Part shown: positions 41,418-51,112 of the stretch, piece by piece | Position numbering within the stretch: position 1 is the first letter of the stretch | Layout of the letters: every line of letters starts with the position of its first letter | Assembly (NCBI RefSeq): GCF_001654965.1 | Contig: NZ_LXEV01000031.1 | Coordinates: 186,001 to 250,000, forward strand | Length of the DNA: 64,000 nt | Origin: Proteus hauseri ATCC 700826 | GTDB lineage: Bacteria > Pseudomonadota > Gammaproteobacteria > Enterobacterales > Enterobacteriaceae | Direction: 5' to 3' | Position numbers and translations under genes: made by a program | Notes under the pieces: model-generated | Told to the model about the DNA's origin: nothing | Databases searched by the model: none | What the model saw: the letters and a program-made list of their open reading frames with translations, nothing else

Positions 41418-44400
41418 ATGCCGATATTTCGTTTTACTGTATTAGCCATAACACTGGGACTTTTATCTGCTCCTTATTATAGTGCTATTGCAGCAACTAA
41501 TAGCCCTGCATTTAACCCAGATAATCTGATGCGGTCAGAAATCTATCACTTTGCACAGAATAATCCTCTGGCTGATTTTACTGCCGAAAACGGATCTAAG
41601 CTTTTATTATCAGATAAGCGGAGCATCATGGGGGATAAGTCATTACTGTGGAAATGGCAAGGTGGAAGTAGTTTTATTTTGCATAAAAAAATACTTATTC
41701 CCACCGATAAAGAAGCGTCAAAGGCATGGGGGCGCGCATCTACCCCCGTACTATCATTTTGGATTTACAATGAAAAACCGGTAAAAGGCTACCTTACCGT
41801 TGATTTAGGTGAAAAACTAAATGCTATTAATGATGCGCAAGGAGGCTTTAAAGTAAAACTCGATTTTACAGGTTGGCGAGCTGTAGGTATCTCTCTAAAT
41901 AACGATCTTGAAAATAGAGAAATGTCACTTAATGCAATACAAACTTCAACCGACAGTGGCCAAGATACTATTGGTCGCTCTTTAGGGACTAAAGTAGATA
42001 GTATTCGCTTTAAGGCCCCCTCTAATATTAGCCAAGGTGAATTCTATATTGATCGTATTATGTTTTCAGTGGATGACGCTCGTTATCAATGGTCAGATAA
42101 TCAAGTAAAAACTCGCTTATCAGAACCAGAAATTCTGTTTCATACTGTTCAACCACAGCTTGCGGTGACTCCTGAAAATTTGGCGGCAGTTAATCTTATT
42201 CGCCAACGTTTAATTAATGAGTTTGTTGGTGGAGAAAAAGAAACCAACCTCGCTTTAGAAGAAAATACGCTTAAATTAAAAAGTGATTTTGATGCGTTAA
42301 AAATCCATCGTTTAGCTGATGGCTCGTTACAAGGTCGACATTTAATTACTGACAAACAAACTATTATTTATCAACCTGAACATTTAAATATCCAAGATAA
42401 ACAACTGTTTGATAATTACGTTATTCTGGGTAACTACACTACCTTAATGTTTAATATTAGTCGTGCCTATGTGCTTGAAAAAGATCCAGCGCAAAAAGTA
42501 CAATTAAAGCAGATGTATTTATTAATGACCGAACATTTGCTTGATCAAGGTTTTGTCGATGGCAGTGCTTTAGTCACAACTCACCACTGGGGATATAGTT
42601 CACGTTGGTGGTATATCTCAACATTACTTATGTCTGATGCATTAAAAGAAGCAAATTTACAAACTCAAGTTTATGATTCATTACTTTGGTATTCACGAGA
42701 GTTTAAAAGCAGCTTTGATATGAAAGTAGGAGCTGATAGCTCAGACTTAGATTATTTCAATACCTTATCGCGTCAACATCTCGCTCTATTACTGCTTGAG
42801 CCCGACGATCACAAACGCATCAATCTTATTAATACATTTAGCCACTACATTACTGGTGCATTAACCCAAGTACCACCGGGTGGTAAGGATGGTTTGCGCC
42901 CTGATGGTACTGCGTGGCGACACGAAGGTAACTATCCAGGCTACTCTTTCCCTGCCTTTAAAAATGCATCTCAGCTGATTTATCTACTACGTGGCACACC
43001 TTTTGCTGTAGGTGAAAGTGGCTGGAATAATTTGAAAAAAGCGATGGTTTCAGCATGGATTTATAGCAACCCTGAAGTAGGATTACCATTAGCTGGACGG
43101 CATCCTTTTAATTCTCCATCATTAAAATCTATTGCTCAGGGATACTATTGGTTAGCGATGTCATCCCCCTCTTCGCCAGACAAGACACTAGCCTCTATTT
43201 ACCTTGCAATTAATGATAAAACGCAAAGTGAGTCTCGCGCTATTTTTGGTGAAAATATTACACCGGCGACACTTCCTCAAGGCTTTTATGCTTTTAATGG
43301 CGGTGCTTTTGGTATTCATCGCTGGCAAGATAAAATGGTGACATTAAAAGCCTATAACACCAATGTTTGGTCATCTGAAATCTATCATAAAGATAACCGC
43401 TATGGCCGTTATCAAAGCCACGGTGTTGCTCAAATTGTTCGTAATGGCGACCAGCTGTCACAAGGCTATCAACAAGAAGGTTGGGACTGGAATAGAATGC
43501 CAGGTGCAACTACCCTTCATCTTTCTCTTCAAGAGCTAGATAGCCCCAAACCTCATACGTTAATGCAACGTGGAGAACGCGGATTTAGTGGTACTTCAGC
43601 GCTTGAAGGCAAATATGGCATGATGGCGTTTGACTTACTTTATCCTGCAAACCTAGAACGTTTTGATCCGCATTTCACGGCTAAAAAAACCGTTCTTGCT
43701 GCTGATAATCATCTTATTTTTATCGGCAGTGATATTAATAGCGGTGATAGCAATAAGAATGTGGAAACAACTTTATTCCAGCATGCCATTACACCAACAT
43801 TAAATACAATTTGGATTAATGGACAGAAAATAGAAACTTTCCCTTATCAAGCCACATTAAAACAAGGTGATTGGATAATTGATAGCAATGGAAATGGCTA
43901 TTTAATTACTCAAGCAGAAAAAGTAAATATCAGCCGACAACACCAAACCTCAGCTGAAAATAAAAACCGCACACCAACGCAGGGGAATTTTAGTTCAGCA
44001 TGGATTGATCACAGTACTCAGCCTAAAAATTCAAGTTATGAATATATGGTTTTCCTTGACGCCACACCTGAAAAGATGACTCAATTAGCCCAGAAATTCC
44101 GTGATAGCAATGGGTTATATCAAGTTATTCGTAAAGATAAAGATGTACATATTATTTACGATAAACTTAGCGACGTCACTGGATATGCATTTTATCAACC
44201 AACAGTCGTTGAAGATAAATGGATCAAAAAAACCGATCAACCTTCAATTATTATGACGCAACAAAAAGGCAATGCACTTGTCGTTAGCGCTGTTACACCC
44301 GATTTAAATATGACGCGTCAAAAGGCAGCAACGCCAGTAACAATTAATGTGACAATTAATGGAAAGTGGCAATCAATTGATAAAAATAGTGACGTAATAA

Positions 44401-44486
44401 GTAAAGTTTCAGGTGATAACACAGAACTCATCTTTACCAGCTATTTTGGTATTCCACAGGAAATTAATCTCTCTCCTCTTCCTTAA
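41418..44486 (+). CDS. chondroitin sulfate ABC endolyase (chondroitinase ABC I), PL8
   Basis: Secreted broad-specificity lyase cutting chondroitin sulfates and dermatan sulfate by beta-elimination to unsaturated oligo- and disaccharides. It has 1022 residues, starting with a Sec signal peptide (~25, ending AIA). An N-terminal beta-sandwich domain (~26-235) precedes the catalytic (alpha/alpha) toroid (~236-615) and C-terminal beta domains. The sequence aligns with Proteus vulgaris ABC lyase I with few gaps. The known catalytic residues His501, Tyr508, Arg560 and Glu653 map here to H502, Y509, R561 and E654, all conserved; the shift is one residue in the signal region. Ribosome site AGAGGAAA. 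Confidence 0.97.
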   Translation: MPIFRFTVLAITLGLLSAPYYSAIAATNSPAFNPDNLMRSEIYHFAQNNPLADFTAENGSKLLLSDKRSIMGDKSLLWKWQGGSSFILHKKILIPTDKEASKAWGRASTPVLSFWIYNEKPVKGYLTVDLGEKLNAINDAQGGFKVKLDFTGWRAVGISLNNDLENREMSLNAIQTSTDSGQDTIGRSLGTKVDSIRFKAPSNISQGEFYIDRIMFSVDDARYQWSDNQVKTRLSEPEILFHTVQPQLAVTPENLAAVNLIRQRLINEFVGGEKETNLALEENTLKLKSDFDALKIHRLADGSLQGRHLITDKQTIIYQPEHLNIQDKQLFDNYVILGNYTTLMFNISRAYVLEKDPAQKVQLKQMYLLMTEHLLDQGFVDGSALVTTHHWGYSSRWWYISTLLMSDALKEANLQTQVYDSLLWYSREFKSSFDMKVGADSSDLDYFNTLSRQHLALLLLEPDDHKRINLINTFSHYITGALTQVPPGGKDGLRPDGTAWRHEGNYPGYSFPAFKNASQLIYLLRGTPFAVGESGWNNLKKAMVSAWIYSNPEVGLPLAGRHPFNSPSLKSIAQGYYWLAMSSPSSPDKTLASIYLAINDKTQSESRAIFGENITPATLPQGFYAFNGGAFGIHRWQDKMVTLKAYNTNVWSSEIYHKDNRYGRYQSHGVAQIVRNGDQLSQGYQQEGWDWNRMPGATTLHLSLQELDSPKPHTLMQRGERGFSGTSALEGKYGMMAFDLLYPANLERFDPHFTAKKTVLAADNHLIFIGSDINSGDSNKNVETTLFQHAITPTLNTIWINGQKIETFPYQATLKQGDWIIDSNGNGYLITQAEKVNISRQHQTSAENKNRTPTQGNFSSAWIDHSTQPKNSSYEYMVFLDATPEKMTQLAQKFRDSNGLYQVIRKDKDVHIIYDKLSDVTGYAFYQPTVVEDKWIKKTDQPSIIMTQQKGNALVVSAVTPDLNMTRQKAATPVTINVTINGKWQSIDKNSDVISKVSGDNTELIFTSYFGIPQEINLSPLP

Positions 44487-44493
44487 TTAAATT

Positions 44494-44522
44494 AAAAGGA
44501 ACGCACTGCCGTTCCTTTTTTT
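44494..44522 (+). terminator. intercistronic terminator between the two chondroitin lyase genes
   Basis: Stem AAAAGGAAC / GTTCCTTTT with an 8-base loop and a T run running into TTATTTATT. It lies 8 bases after the first lyase stop and 23 before the second lyase start. It would cut transcription into the second lyase gene, setting an expression ratio, unless it acts only as an mRNA 3' stabiliser. Confidence 0.75.
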
Positions 44523-44544
44523 ATTTATTGCAGGACATCTTATT

Positions 44545-47500
44545 ATGCTAATAAAAAATACCTTAGCGAGCGCAATAACATTTAGCCTCTGCTTATCTTT
44601 ACCCGCATTTGCTTTACCTTCTTTATCACATGAAACCTTTGGTGATATCTATCTTTTTGAAGATGAAATGCCAAATACCATAACAACCTCATCAAATAAT
44701 CAACTCTCATTGAGTACACAACATGCAAAAGATGGTATTCAATCATTAAAATGGCAATATCAGCCAAATACAACATTAACTCTTAATAATGTTGTGAATT
44801 ATCAAGATGATCAGAATACAGCGACACCGTTAACTTTTATGATGTGGATTTATAATGAAAAGCCACAAGCGTCTCCATTAATTTTTCAATTTAAACAAAG
44901 TAACCAAGTTGTACTCAGCTTTGACACCCAACTTAATTTTACTGGCTGGCGAGGTATTGCTGTTCCTTTTCGTGATATGAAAGGTAGTGCGACAGGTACT
45001 TTCGATAAATTAGTAATAAACGCACCCGATCAGGCTGGCACACTTTTTTTTGATCAAATAATTCTTAGTGTGCCATTAGATAATCGCTGGCCAATTCCTG
45101 ACGATAATACCCCTTATGTTAATAACGCTGTAAATACAATGGTCAGTAAAAATTGGAGTGCGTTATTGATGTACGATCAAATGTTCAAAGCTCATTATCC
45201 TAGTTTAAATTTTGATACTGAGTTTCGCGACGATCAAGCAGAAATGGCCTCTATTTATCAGCGTTTTGAATATTACCAAGGAGTAAGTAGTAATAAAAAA
45301 ATCACACCTGAAATGATCAGTAAAAACTTAGCGTTATGGCAAGAGTTAGAGTTAAAACAACAAGCTGATGGCTCTATTACAGGAAAAGCGCTCGATCACC
45401 CCAATCGACAGAACTTTATGAAAGTCGATGGCGTATTTAATGAAGAAACGAAAAAAGCGTTACTTGATACCAATATGCTAAGAGATGTGGGGAAAATACT
45501 TCTCCAAACCGCCATTTATTTACGAAGTGACTCCTTATCAACATCAGACAGAGAAATACTTGAAGCACAGTATTTATTGGGTACTCGTTACGTACTTGAA
45601 CAAGGTTTTACTCGAGGAAGTGGGTATCAAATCATTACCCATGTTGGTTATCAAACAAGAGAATTATTTGATGCTTGGTTTATTGGTCGCCATCTTTTGG
45701 CTAAAAATAACCTTTTAGCCCCTACACAACAAGCGATGATGTGGTACAACGCAACTGGCCGTATTTTTGAAAAAGATAATGAAATTGTTGATGCCAACGT
45801 TGATATTCTCAATACTCAACTACAATGGATGATAAAAAGTTTATTGATGTTGCCTGATTATCAGCAACGTCAACAAGCACTAGCGCAACTACAAAGTTGG
45901 TTAAATAAAACCATTCTTAGCTCAAAAGGTGTTGCCGGTGGCTTTAAATCTGATGGTTCTATCTTCCATCATTCACAACATTATCCAGCTTATGCAAAAG
46001 ACGCTTTTGGCGGATTAGCACCCAGTGTTTATGCACTCAGTGACTCTTCTTTCCGCCTTTCATCTTCAGCGCATGAACGTTTAAAAGATGTCTTATTAAA
46101 AATGCGCATCTATACCAAAGAAACACAAATTCCACTGGTATTAAGCGGTCGGCATCCTACAGGATTGCATAAAATTAGTATCGCACCGTTTAAATGGATG
46201 GCATTAGCGGGCACTCCTGATGGTAAACAAAAATTAGATACAACGCTTGCAGCCGCCTTTGCAAAATTGGATAACAAAGAGAATTTCGAAGGTATTAAAG
46301 CTGAAAATGAACCCGTTGGTGCATGGGCAATGAATTATGCTTCAATGGCTATTCAACGCCGATCTTCAATAAAATCACCTCAACAAAGTTGGCTTGCTGT
46401 AGCTCGTGGTTTTAGCCGTTATCTTGTGGGAAATGAAAGCTATGAAAATAACAACCGTTATGGTCGATATTTGCAATATGGTCAACTTGATATTATTCCG
46501 GCAGATTTAGCTCTATCTGGGTTTAGTCATGCTGGATGGGATTGGAATAGGTATCCAGGTACAACAACAATTCATCTTCCTTATGAAAAACTGGAGGCGA
46601 AATTAAATCAACTACCTAGTGCTGGTATTGAAGAAATGCTACTTTCGACTGAAAATTATTCAGGGGCAAATACGCTAAATAATAACAGTATGTTTGCTAT
46701 GAAATTACATGGTCATAGTAAGTATCAGCAGCAAAGTTTAAGAGCAAATAAATCCTATTTTTTATTTGATAATAGAGTTATCGCCTTAGGTTCTGGCATT
46801 AAAAATAATGATAAACAATACGCTACCGAAACAACATTATTTCAATTTGCTGTTCCTAAATTACAATCAGTGATTATTAATGATAAAGAAGTTAATCAAT
46901 TAGGTACTCAATTGACTTTAAATAATGCTGATATCTTAATTGATCCAGCTGGTAATTTATATAAAGTGGCTAAAGGTCAGACCGTAAAATTTAGTTATCA
47001 AAAACAGCTATCGGTTGATGATAGAAACTCACAGCCAACAGAACAATTATTTGCGACTGCCGTTATTACTCACGGTAAAGCACCTAATAATGCAAATTAT
47101 GAATATGCAATAGTAATTGAAGCTCAAGATAATAAAGCACCTGAATACACGGTATTACAACATAATAATCAACTTCATGCGGTGAAAGATAAAATAACAC
47201 AAGAAGAGGGTTATGCTTTTTTTGAGGCATCTAATATAAATTCACCTCAAGCAATGTTATTATCAAGTGACTCTCCTGTTATGGTCATGGCCAAAGCTGG
47301 AATAAATAAATTAATATTGAGTGTGGTTAATCCTGATTTAAATTTCTATCAAGGTGTTGAAAATGACCAAATTGATAAGAATGGAGATCAAATTGAAGTC
47401 AGTATTTATTCTCGCCAATGGCTTACTGCTGATCCTCAACCAATAAGTAGCACAATTAAGGTAAGGGGAATATGGAAATTATCAACACCTCAATCAGGCG

Positions 47501-47586
47501 TTATTATAAAACATCAAAATAATAATACCTTTATTACCACCACTACAACGCAAGCTATACCAATAGTGATTAATTTAATTAAATAG
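44545..47586 (+). CDS. chondroitin sulfate ABC exolyase (chondroitinase ABC II), PL8
   Basis: Second lyase, 1013 residues, processing chondroitin oligosaccharides to disaccharides. Signal peptide at residues 1-~23 (SLCLSLPAFA). The domain order is the same as lyase I: beta-sandwich, alpha/alpha toroid, beta domains. Residues equivalent to the catalytic set are H476, Y483 (HHSQHYPAYA), R536 (LSGRHPTG) and E631 (GNESYENNNRYGRY). It closely matches P. vulgaris chondroitinase ABC II by memory. It follows lyase I after a terminator-like hairpin. Exo mode is taken from the P. vulgaris enzyme, not read from the sequence. Confidence 0.95.
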   Translation: MLIKNTLASAITFSLCLSLPAFALPSLSHETFGDIYLFEDEMPNTITTSSNNQLSLSTQHAKDGIQSLKWQYQPNTTLTLNNVVNYQDDQNTATPLTFMMWIYNEKPQASPLIFQFKQSNQVVLSFDTQLNFTGWRGIAVPFRDMKGSATGTFDKLVINAPDQAGTLFFDQIILSVPLDNRWPIPDDNTPYVNNAVNTMVSKNWSALLMYDQMFKAHYPSLNFDTEFRDDQAEMASIYQRFEYYQGVSSNKKITPEMISKNLALWQELELKQQADGSITGKALDHPNRQNFMKVDGVFNEETKKALLDTNMLRDVGKILLQTAIYLRSDSLSTSDREILEAQYLLGTRYVLEQGFTRGSGYQIITHVGYQTRELFDAWFIGRHLLAKNNLLAPTQQAMMWYNATGRIFEKDNEIVDANVDILNTQLQWMIKSLLMLPDYQQRQQALAQLQSWLNKTILSSKGVAGGFKSDGSIFHHSQHYPAYAKDAFGGLAPSVYALSDSSFRLSSSAHERLKDVLLKMRIYTKETQIPLVLSGRHPTGLHKISIAPFKWMALAGTPDGKQKLDTTLAAAFAKLDNKENFEGIKAENEPVGAWAMNYASMAIQRRSSIKSPQQSWLAVARGFSRYLVGNESYENNNRYGRYLQYGQLDIIPADLALSGFSHAGWDWNRYPGTTTIHLPYEKLEAKLNQLPSAGIEEMLLSTENYSGANTLNNNSMFAMKLHGHSKYQQQSLRANKSYFLFDNRVIALGSGIKNNDKQYATETTLFQFAVPKLQSVIINDKEVNQLGTQLTLNNADILIDPAGNLYKVAKGQTVKFSYQKQLSVDDRNSQPTEQLFATAVITHGKAPNNANYEYAIVIEAQDNKAPEYTVLQHNNQLHAVKDKITQEEGYAFFEASNINSPQAMLLSSDSPVMVMAKAGINKLILSVVNPDLNFYQGVENDQIDKNGDQIEVSIYSRQWLTADPQPISSTIKVRGIWKLSTPQSGVIIKHQNNNTFITTTTTQAIPIVINLIK

Positions 47587-47603
47587 TTTTAATAAAAAAA
47601 GTA

Positions 47604-47641
47604 AAAAGTCTCGACATGAAAATATCGAGACTTTTCTTTTT
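47604..47641 (+). terminator. terminator of the chondroitin lyase operon
   Basis: Stem AAAAGTCTCGA / TCGAGACTTTT with a 10-base loop, then CTTTTTC. It lies 17 bases after the second lyase stop. Confidence 0.9.
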
Positions 47642-47889
47642 CAAAAAAAAGACTCATATAAAAAATAATGAAAAAGAGATAGTTTAAAAAATCATCAGGT
47701 AACATAAATATGTTATCGGCTAGTCTGTTTTATTTATTAAATAATTAAACATCGTTTCATATTTAATAATATCCCATTATTCTATTCTCTATTTATTGAT
47801 TATAAATGTGTTGTGCCAATTTAATAGTTTGTTATTCTCTGCGCGGGTGCTTGGATCAATCTGGTTCAAGCATTTAGCAAACACCAGAA

Positions 47890-47945
47890 AGAGAAAAGCC
47901 CCGGCATGTAATTAAACATTAACCGAGGCAGACTCAAACCACAAC
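47890..47945 (-). ncRNA. Sok-like antisense RNA
   Basis: The minus strand has a promoter TTGCAC (47975-47980), 17 bases, CAAAAT (47952-47957), placing the start near 47945. The RNA ends in a hairpin GCCTCGG / CCGGGGC (47898-47929) followed by TTTTCTCTTT. The hairpin matches the terminator of plasmid R1 Sok RNA. Predicted length is about 55-60 nt, similar to Sok. It would base-pair with the leader of the hok-like mRNA and block translation. Confidence 0.68.
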
Positions 47946-47986
47946 AATTTGATTTTGCCTCCATTCTTATCGGAGTGCAATAGGAA

Positions 47987-48100
47987 ATGAAAAAATATTC
48001 TTTAGTCGGGCTGATGATCGCGACAATGATTATACCCAGTAATATATTATTGGATAATAAATGTAACGTTTATTCACACCTAATAATGAGTATTAAATAA
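47987..48100 (+). pseudogene. degenerate Hok-like toxin peptide
   Basis: A 37-codon frame starting MKKYSLVGLMIATMII, which resembles the N-terminal membrane segment of Hok toxins. The rest loses the family pattern: a single cysteine in DNKCNVY could correspond to the LCE motif, but the tail (...EVAAFMAYES) is absent. Hok proteins are about 50 residues. GGAG lies 11 bases upstream. The regulatory RNA elements look intact while the peptide looks decayed, so it is probably no longer a potent toxin. Confidence 0.6.
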
Positions 48101-48211
48101 TTCAGGTTAATAGATCATCTAATAATCTATTAATTTTGTGGGGGAGAAATCCCCCGCAGTTTCCTTATTTAATTGTTGTGTTGTAATCTAAGCACCCTAA
48201 TTACTATTAGA

Positions 48212-48241
48212 ATAAAAAAGCCGACCTTATTATTGGTCGGC
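48212..48241 (-). terminator. terminator of the agaR-to-GH105 operon
   Basis: On the minus strand, stem GCCGACC / GGTCGGC with an 8-base loop, followed by six T. It lies 82 bases after the last gene of the long minus-strand operon. Confidence 0.88.
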
Positions 48242-48322
48242 AACCTAATTAGGAAAATATTGCGCGGAAGGCATATAAAGCGCAAGAAAAATAACAAAGC
48301 GTCAATATCAAGGTCTAACTAT

Positions 48323-49381
48323 TTAAATCTTTAAAACTTCACTACCTGCTAATAAATAAGCACCTGCACCATAATCCATATTGTGTTCAAATTTTACTTC
48401 GCGAGGGTTAAATGCGGGAAGTTGAACCCAACCTAACATGCCATTGTCATGAATACAGGATTGTAATGCTGACCATGCTTTATTTAATGCAGGAAAATAG
48501 ACTGCTTTATCTAACACTCCCTGATTAATTCCCCATGCTAATCCATAACAAAATAATGCAGTTGCTGAACTTTCTGGGGCGGGGAAATTGTCAGGATCTA
48601 ACAAACTGGTTCGCCAAAAACCATCTTTATGTTGATAATTTAGAATAGATGACGCTAACTCTTTAAACAGAGCAATATAACGTTCACGCCCATGATAATC
48701 ATCCGGCATATATTGAAGAATTCGCGGGATTGAGGCTAAAACCCAACCAATACCACGGCTCCAAAAAACTTTTTCACCGTTGGCTTCACGCATTTCATTT
48801 CCTTGACCATCAGGAATATAGCGATGATCACGAAAAATAAGCCCTGTTTCAGGATCACGTAAATGTTCTATCGCATCCCAATAAGCCGTATGCATGTAAT
48901 CCAAATAACGTCGTTCGCTAGTAATTTCAGCCAAAGCCGCAAAACCAGGAGGTGCCATAAACAGTGCATCACACCACCACCAATCTTCACGACCCGGTTT
49001 AGGATCATTAAGCATAATCTCGAATGCTTTAATGGTTGGCTCAAGAATTTCAGATTGTTCAAAAAGCGGACTAATAGCAAGATAGGCTTGTGCGCAAACA
49101 TGGTCATCAGCAAAACGTGCATTAGGGCCTGTTCTAAAACCTGTGTGCAATGTGTAATTCAATACACCGTTAAGATACTCTTCGTCTTGCGTTGCTTGCC
49201 ACGCAGCACTAACACAACTCCATAAAACACCACGCTCCCAATCGGTATCTTTAATAAAACGTGTTTTACCACTACGGCGGATCACGCTACGAACTTGATT
49301 AGCCGATTGATAACGATAAACGCGTTTCATATTTTGCAGTACGATATCTCTTTGCAAAGCCTCTGTATTAGCGAGTTCCAT
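48323..49381 (-). CDS. unsaturated glucuronyl hydrolase-like glycoside hydrolase (GH105/GH88)
   Basis: A 352-residue cytoplasmic (alpha/alpha)6-barrel enzyme; no signal peptide. Motifs are DTDWERGVLW (residue ~45), WWWCDALFMAPP (~133-144, with the catalytic Asp), FWSRGIGWV and the C-terminal DYGAGAYLLAGSEV, typical of GH105 and related to GH88. The family hydrates the double bond of lyase-made 4,5-unsaturated uronic acids, releasing the uronate. Here it should split unsaturated chondroitin disaccharides. The ATG at 49381 has GGAG 8 bases upstream; an earlier in-frame start at 49414 lies inside kduD. Last gene of the operon, overlapping kduD by none after this choice. Confidence 0.87.
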   Translation of the reverse strand: MELANTEALQRDIVLQNMKRVYRYQSANQVRSVIRRSGKTRFIKDTDWERGVLWSCVSAAWQATQDEEYLNGVLNYTLHTGFRTGPNARFADDHVCAQAYLAISPLFEQSEILEPTIKAFEIMLNDPKPGREDWWWCDALFMAPPGFAALAEITSERRYLDYMHTAYWDAIEHLRDPETGLIFRDHRYIPDGQGNEMREANGEKVFWSRGIGWVLASIPRILQYMPDDYHGRERYIALFKELASSILNYQHKDGFWRTSLLDPDNFPAPESSATALFCYGLAWGINQGVLDKAVYFPALNKAWSALQSCIHDNGMLGWVQLPAFNPREVKFEHNMDYGAGAYLLAGSEVLKI

Positions 49382-49398
49382 CCTATTTCTCCATAAAA

Positions 49399-50157
49399 TT
49401 AACGAGCTAACCAACCACCATCAACAGCAATTGTGTAACCATTAACGTAATCACTCGCTTTTGAAGCTAAGAAAATCGCCGGACCTGCTAAATCTTCGGG
49501 GGTTCCCCAACGCGCTGCTGGAATACGTTCTAAAATAGCCGCATTTCTAACTTCATCTGCACGTAAAGCGGCGGTGTTATCTGTTGCCATATAACCCGGA
49601 GCAATTGCATTTACGTTGATGTTGTATTGCGATAACTCAGTTGCTAGTGCACGTGTTAATCCCATTACCGCAGATTTGCTTGCGGTATAGGATGGAACTC
49701 GAATACCACCTTGATAAGAAAGCATTGACGCGATATTAATTATTTTGCCACCATTGCCTTGCTTTACAAATTGGCGAGCCACTTTTTGCGATAAGAAAAA
49801 GAGTGTTTTTTGGTTAATATCAATAACATCATCCCAATTCTTTTCACTAAACTCTAATAAATCTTCGCGACGAATAATGCCAGCATTGTTAACTAATATA
49901 TCGATATGCCCCATAACAGAAACAGTTTCATCAACTAAGGATTGCAGACCCTCTTGTTTCATTAAATTCTGTGTAATGTAATGAAAACGACGACCAAGAG
50001 ATTCGACTTGTTGGCGTGTTTCTGGCGCATCTTGAATACCGACACCAACAATGTCAGCACCGGCTTGTGCTAAACCTATTGCCATACCTTGGCCTAATCC
50101 CGTGTTACAACCTGTAACTATTGCAACTTTGCCCGTTAAATCGAATAAATTCATCAT
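49399..50157 (-). CDS. kduD: 2-deoxy-D-gluconate 3-dehydrogenase / DKII reductase KduD
   Basis: Short-chain dehydrogenase reducing 2,5-diketo-3-deoxygluconate to 2-keto-3-deoxygluconate. It has 252 residues. Nucleotide motif TGCNTGLGQG (15-24), NNAG (90-93), catalytic Y157-x3-K161, C-terminal DGGWLAR. Very close to enterobacterial KduD. GAGG lies 9 bases before the first of two ATGs. Follows kduI; together they process the unsaturated uronate half of the disaccharide. Confidence 0.95.
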   Translation of the reverse strand: MMNLFDLTGKVAIVTGCNTGLGQGMAIGLAQAGADIVGVGIQDAPETRQQVESLGRRFHYITQNLMKQEGLQSLVDETVSVMGHIDILVNNAGIIRREDLLEFSEKNWDDVIDINQKTLFFLSQKVARQFVKQGNGGKIINIASMLSYQGGIRVPSYTASKSAVMGLTRALATELSQYNINVNAIAPGYMATDNTAALRADEVRNAAILERIPAARWGTPEDLAGPAIFLASKASDYVNGYTIAVDGGWLAR

Positions 50158-50240
50158 AGAAGCCTCGATAATGTGGCCACAATAGCCACATCATTTTATA
50201 TGTAGGGTAAAAATGTAAAATGCGATTTAGAAAGATGTTG

Positions 50241-51071
50241 TTACTTCAAATCTTTCATCGCGACATGATCCATATCGTGGAATACCTGATTTTCACCAAC
50301 CATTCCCCAAATAAAGGTATATGACGAAGAACCTACACCTGAATGAATAGACCAACTTGGGCTAATCACAGCTTGTTCATTACGAACCACTAAATGGCGT
50401 GTTTCTGTTGGCTCACCCATATAATGGAAAACCACGTTGTCATCTTTCATATCAAAATAGAGATACACTTCCATACGGCGTTCGTGAGTATGGCATGGCA
50501 TGGTGTTCCATAAGCTACCTGGCTCAAGAACGGTCATTCCCATTGATAATTGGCAGGTCGGTAAAACAGCAGGATGCAAGAATTTATAAATAGTGCGTAC
50601 GTTACAGTTTTCAGCGTGACCAATTTTTTCTGGTGATGCTTGCTGTTGTGTAATTTTACGCGTTGGATAAGTATGATGAGCTGGTGCACAGTTCATATAA
50701 AAACGAGCGGGTGTTTGTGCTGAATCACTGGTGAACTCAACGTTTTTTGCACCCATGCCAATATAAATTGCTTCACGAGGACCAATTTCAAACACTTCAC
50801 CATCAACAGTAACTTTACCAGCACCACCGATATTAATTGCACCAAGTTCGCGTCTTTCAAGGAAGAAATCAACACCAAGTGCTTTACCCGCCATTAATGC
50901 TAAAGGCTGAGTTGTTGGAACAATGCCACCGACGATAATACGATCAATATGGCTATAAGTGAGATTCATTTCCCCTTCACAGAATAGGTTTTCAATCAGG
51001 AACTCCTTACGAAGTCCTTCTGTATCAAGCCTTTTAGCATGTTCACTATGAATTGGCTGACGAATTTCCAT
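50241..51071 (-). CDS. kduI: 5-keto-4-deoxyuronate isomerase KduI
   Basis: Isomerises 5-keto-4-deoxyuronate (the open form of the unsaturated uronate) to 2,5-diketo-3-deoxygluconate. A 276-residue cupin, with zinc ligands in [17 protein letters not shown] and [10 protein letters not shown]. The start [16 protein letters not shown] agrees with homologues and has GAGG 9 bases upstream; the frame stays open to 51182 but without homology. Placed between agaA and kduD. Confidence 0.95.
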   Translation of the reverse strand: MEIRQPIHSEHAKRLDTEGLRKEFLIENLFCEGEMNLTYSHIDRIIVGGIVPTTQPLALMAGKALGVDFFLERRELGAINIGGAGKVTVDGEVFEIGPREAIYIGMGAKNVEFTSDSAQTPARFYMNCAPAHHTYPTRKITQQQASPEKIGHAENCNVRTIYKFLHPAVLPTCQLSMGMTVLEPGSLWNTMPCHTHERRMEVYLYFDMKDDNVVFHYMGEPTETRHLVVRNEQAVISPSWSIHSGVGSSSYTFIWGMVGENQVFHDMDHVAMKDLK

Positions 51072-51112
51072 TATAAATACCTCATTTTTACTAATGGGGC
51101 ATAACGATAGTG

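Larger units (their letters stand above)
47841..48200 (+). ncRNA. hok-type toxin mRNA with tac/fbi end pairing (hok/sok-like locus)
   Basis: The stretch follows hok mRNA element by element. The 5' end GCGGGTGCTTGG equals the tac region. Next comes AAGCCCCGGCATG...TTAACCGAGGC, which corresponds to the conserved Sok-target segment of R1 hok/sok. A Hok-like frame follows at 47987. The 3' end has AAGCACCC at 48190-48197, exactly complementary to GGGTGCTT at the 5' end, as the fold-back (fbi) element requires. A stable GGGGGA-GAAA-TCCCCC hairpin lies at 48139-48155. Promoter candidate: TTGTGC, 16 bases, TATTCT. Ends are approximate. Confidence 0.7.

Noticed and set aside
41418-47586. Recent horizontal acquisition of the lyase genes
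   Set aside because: Their AT-rich composition and codon use look like the surrounding genes, and no integrase, transposase, tRNA or direct repeats flank the locus.
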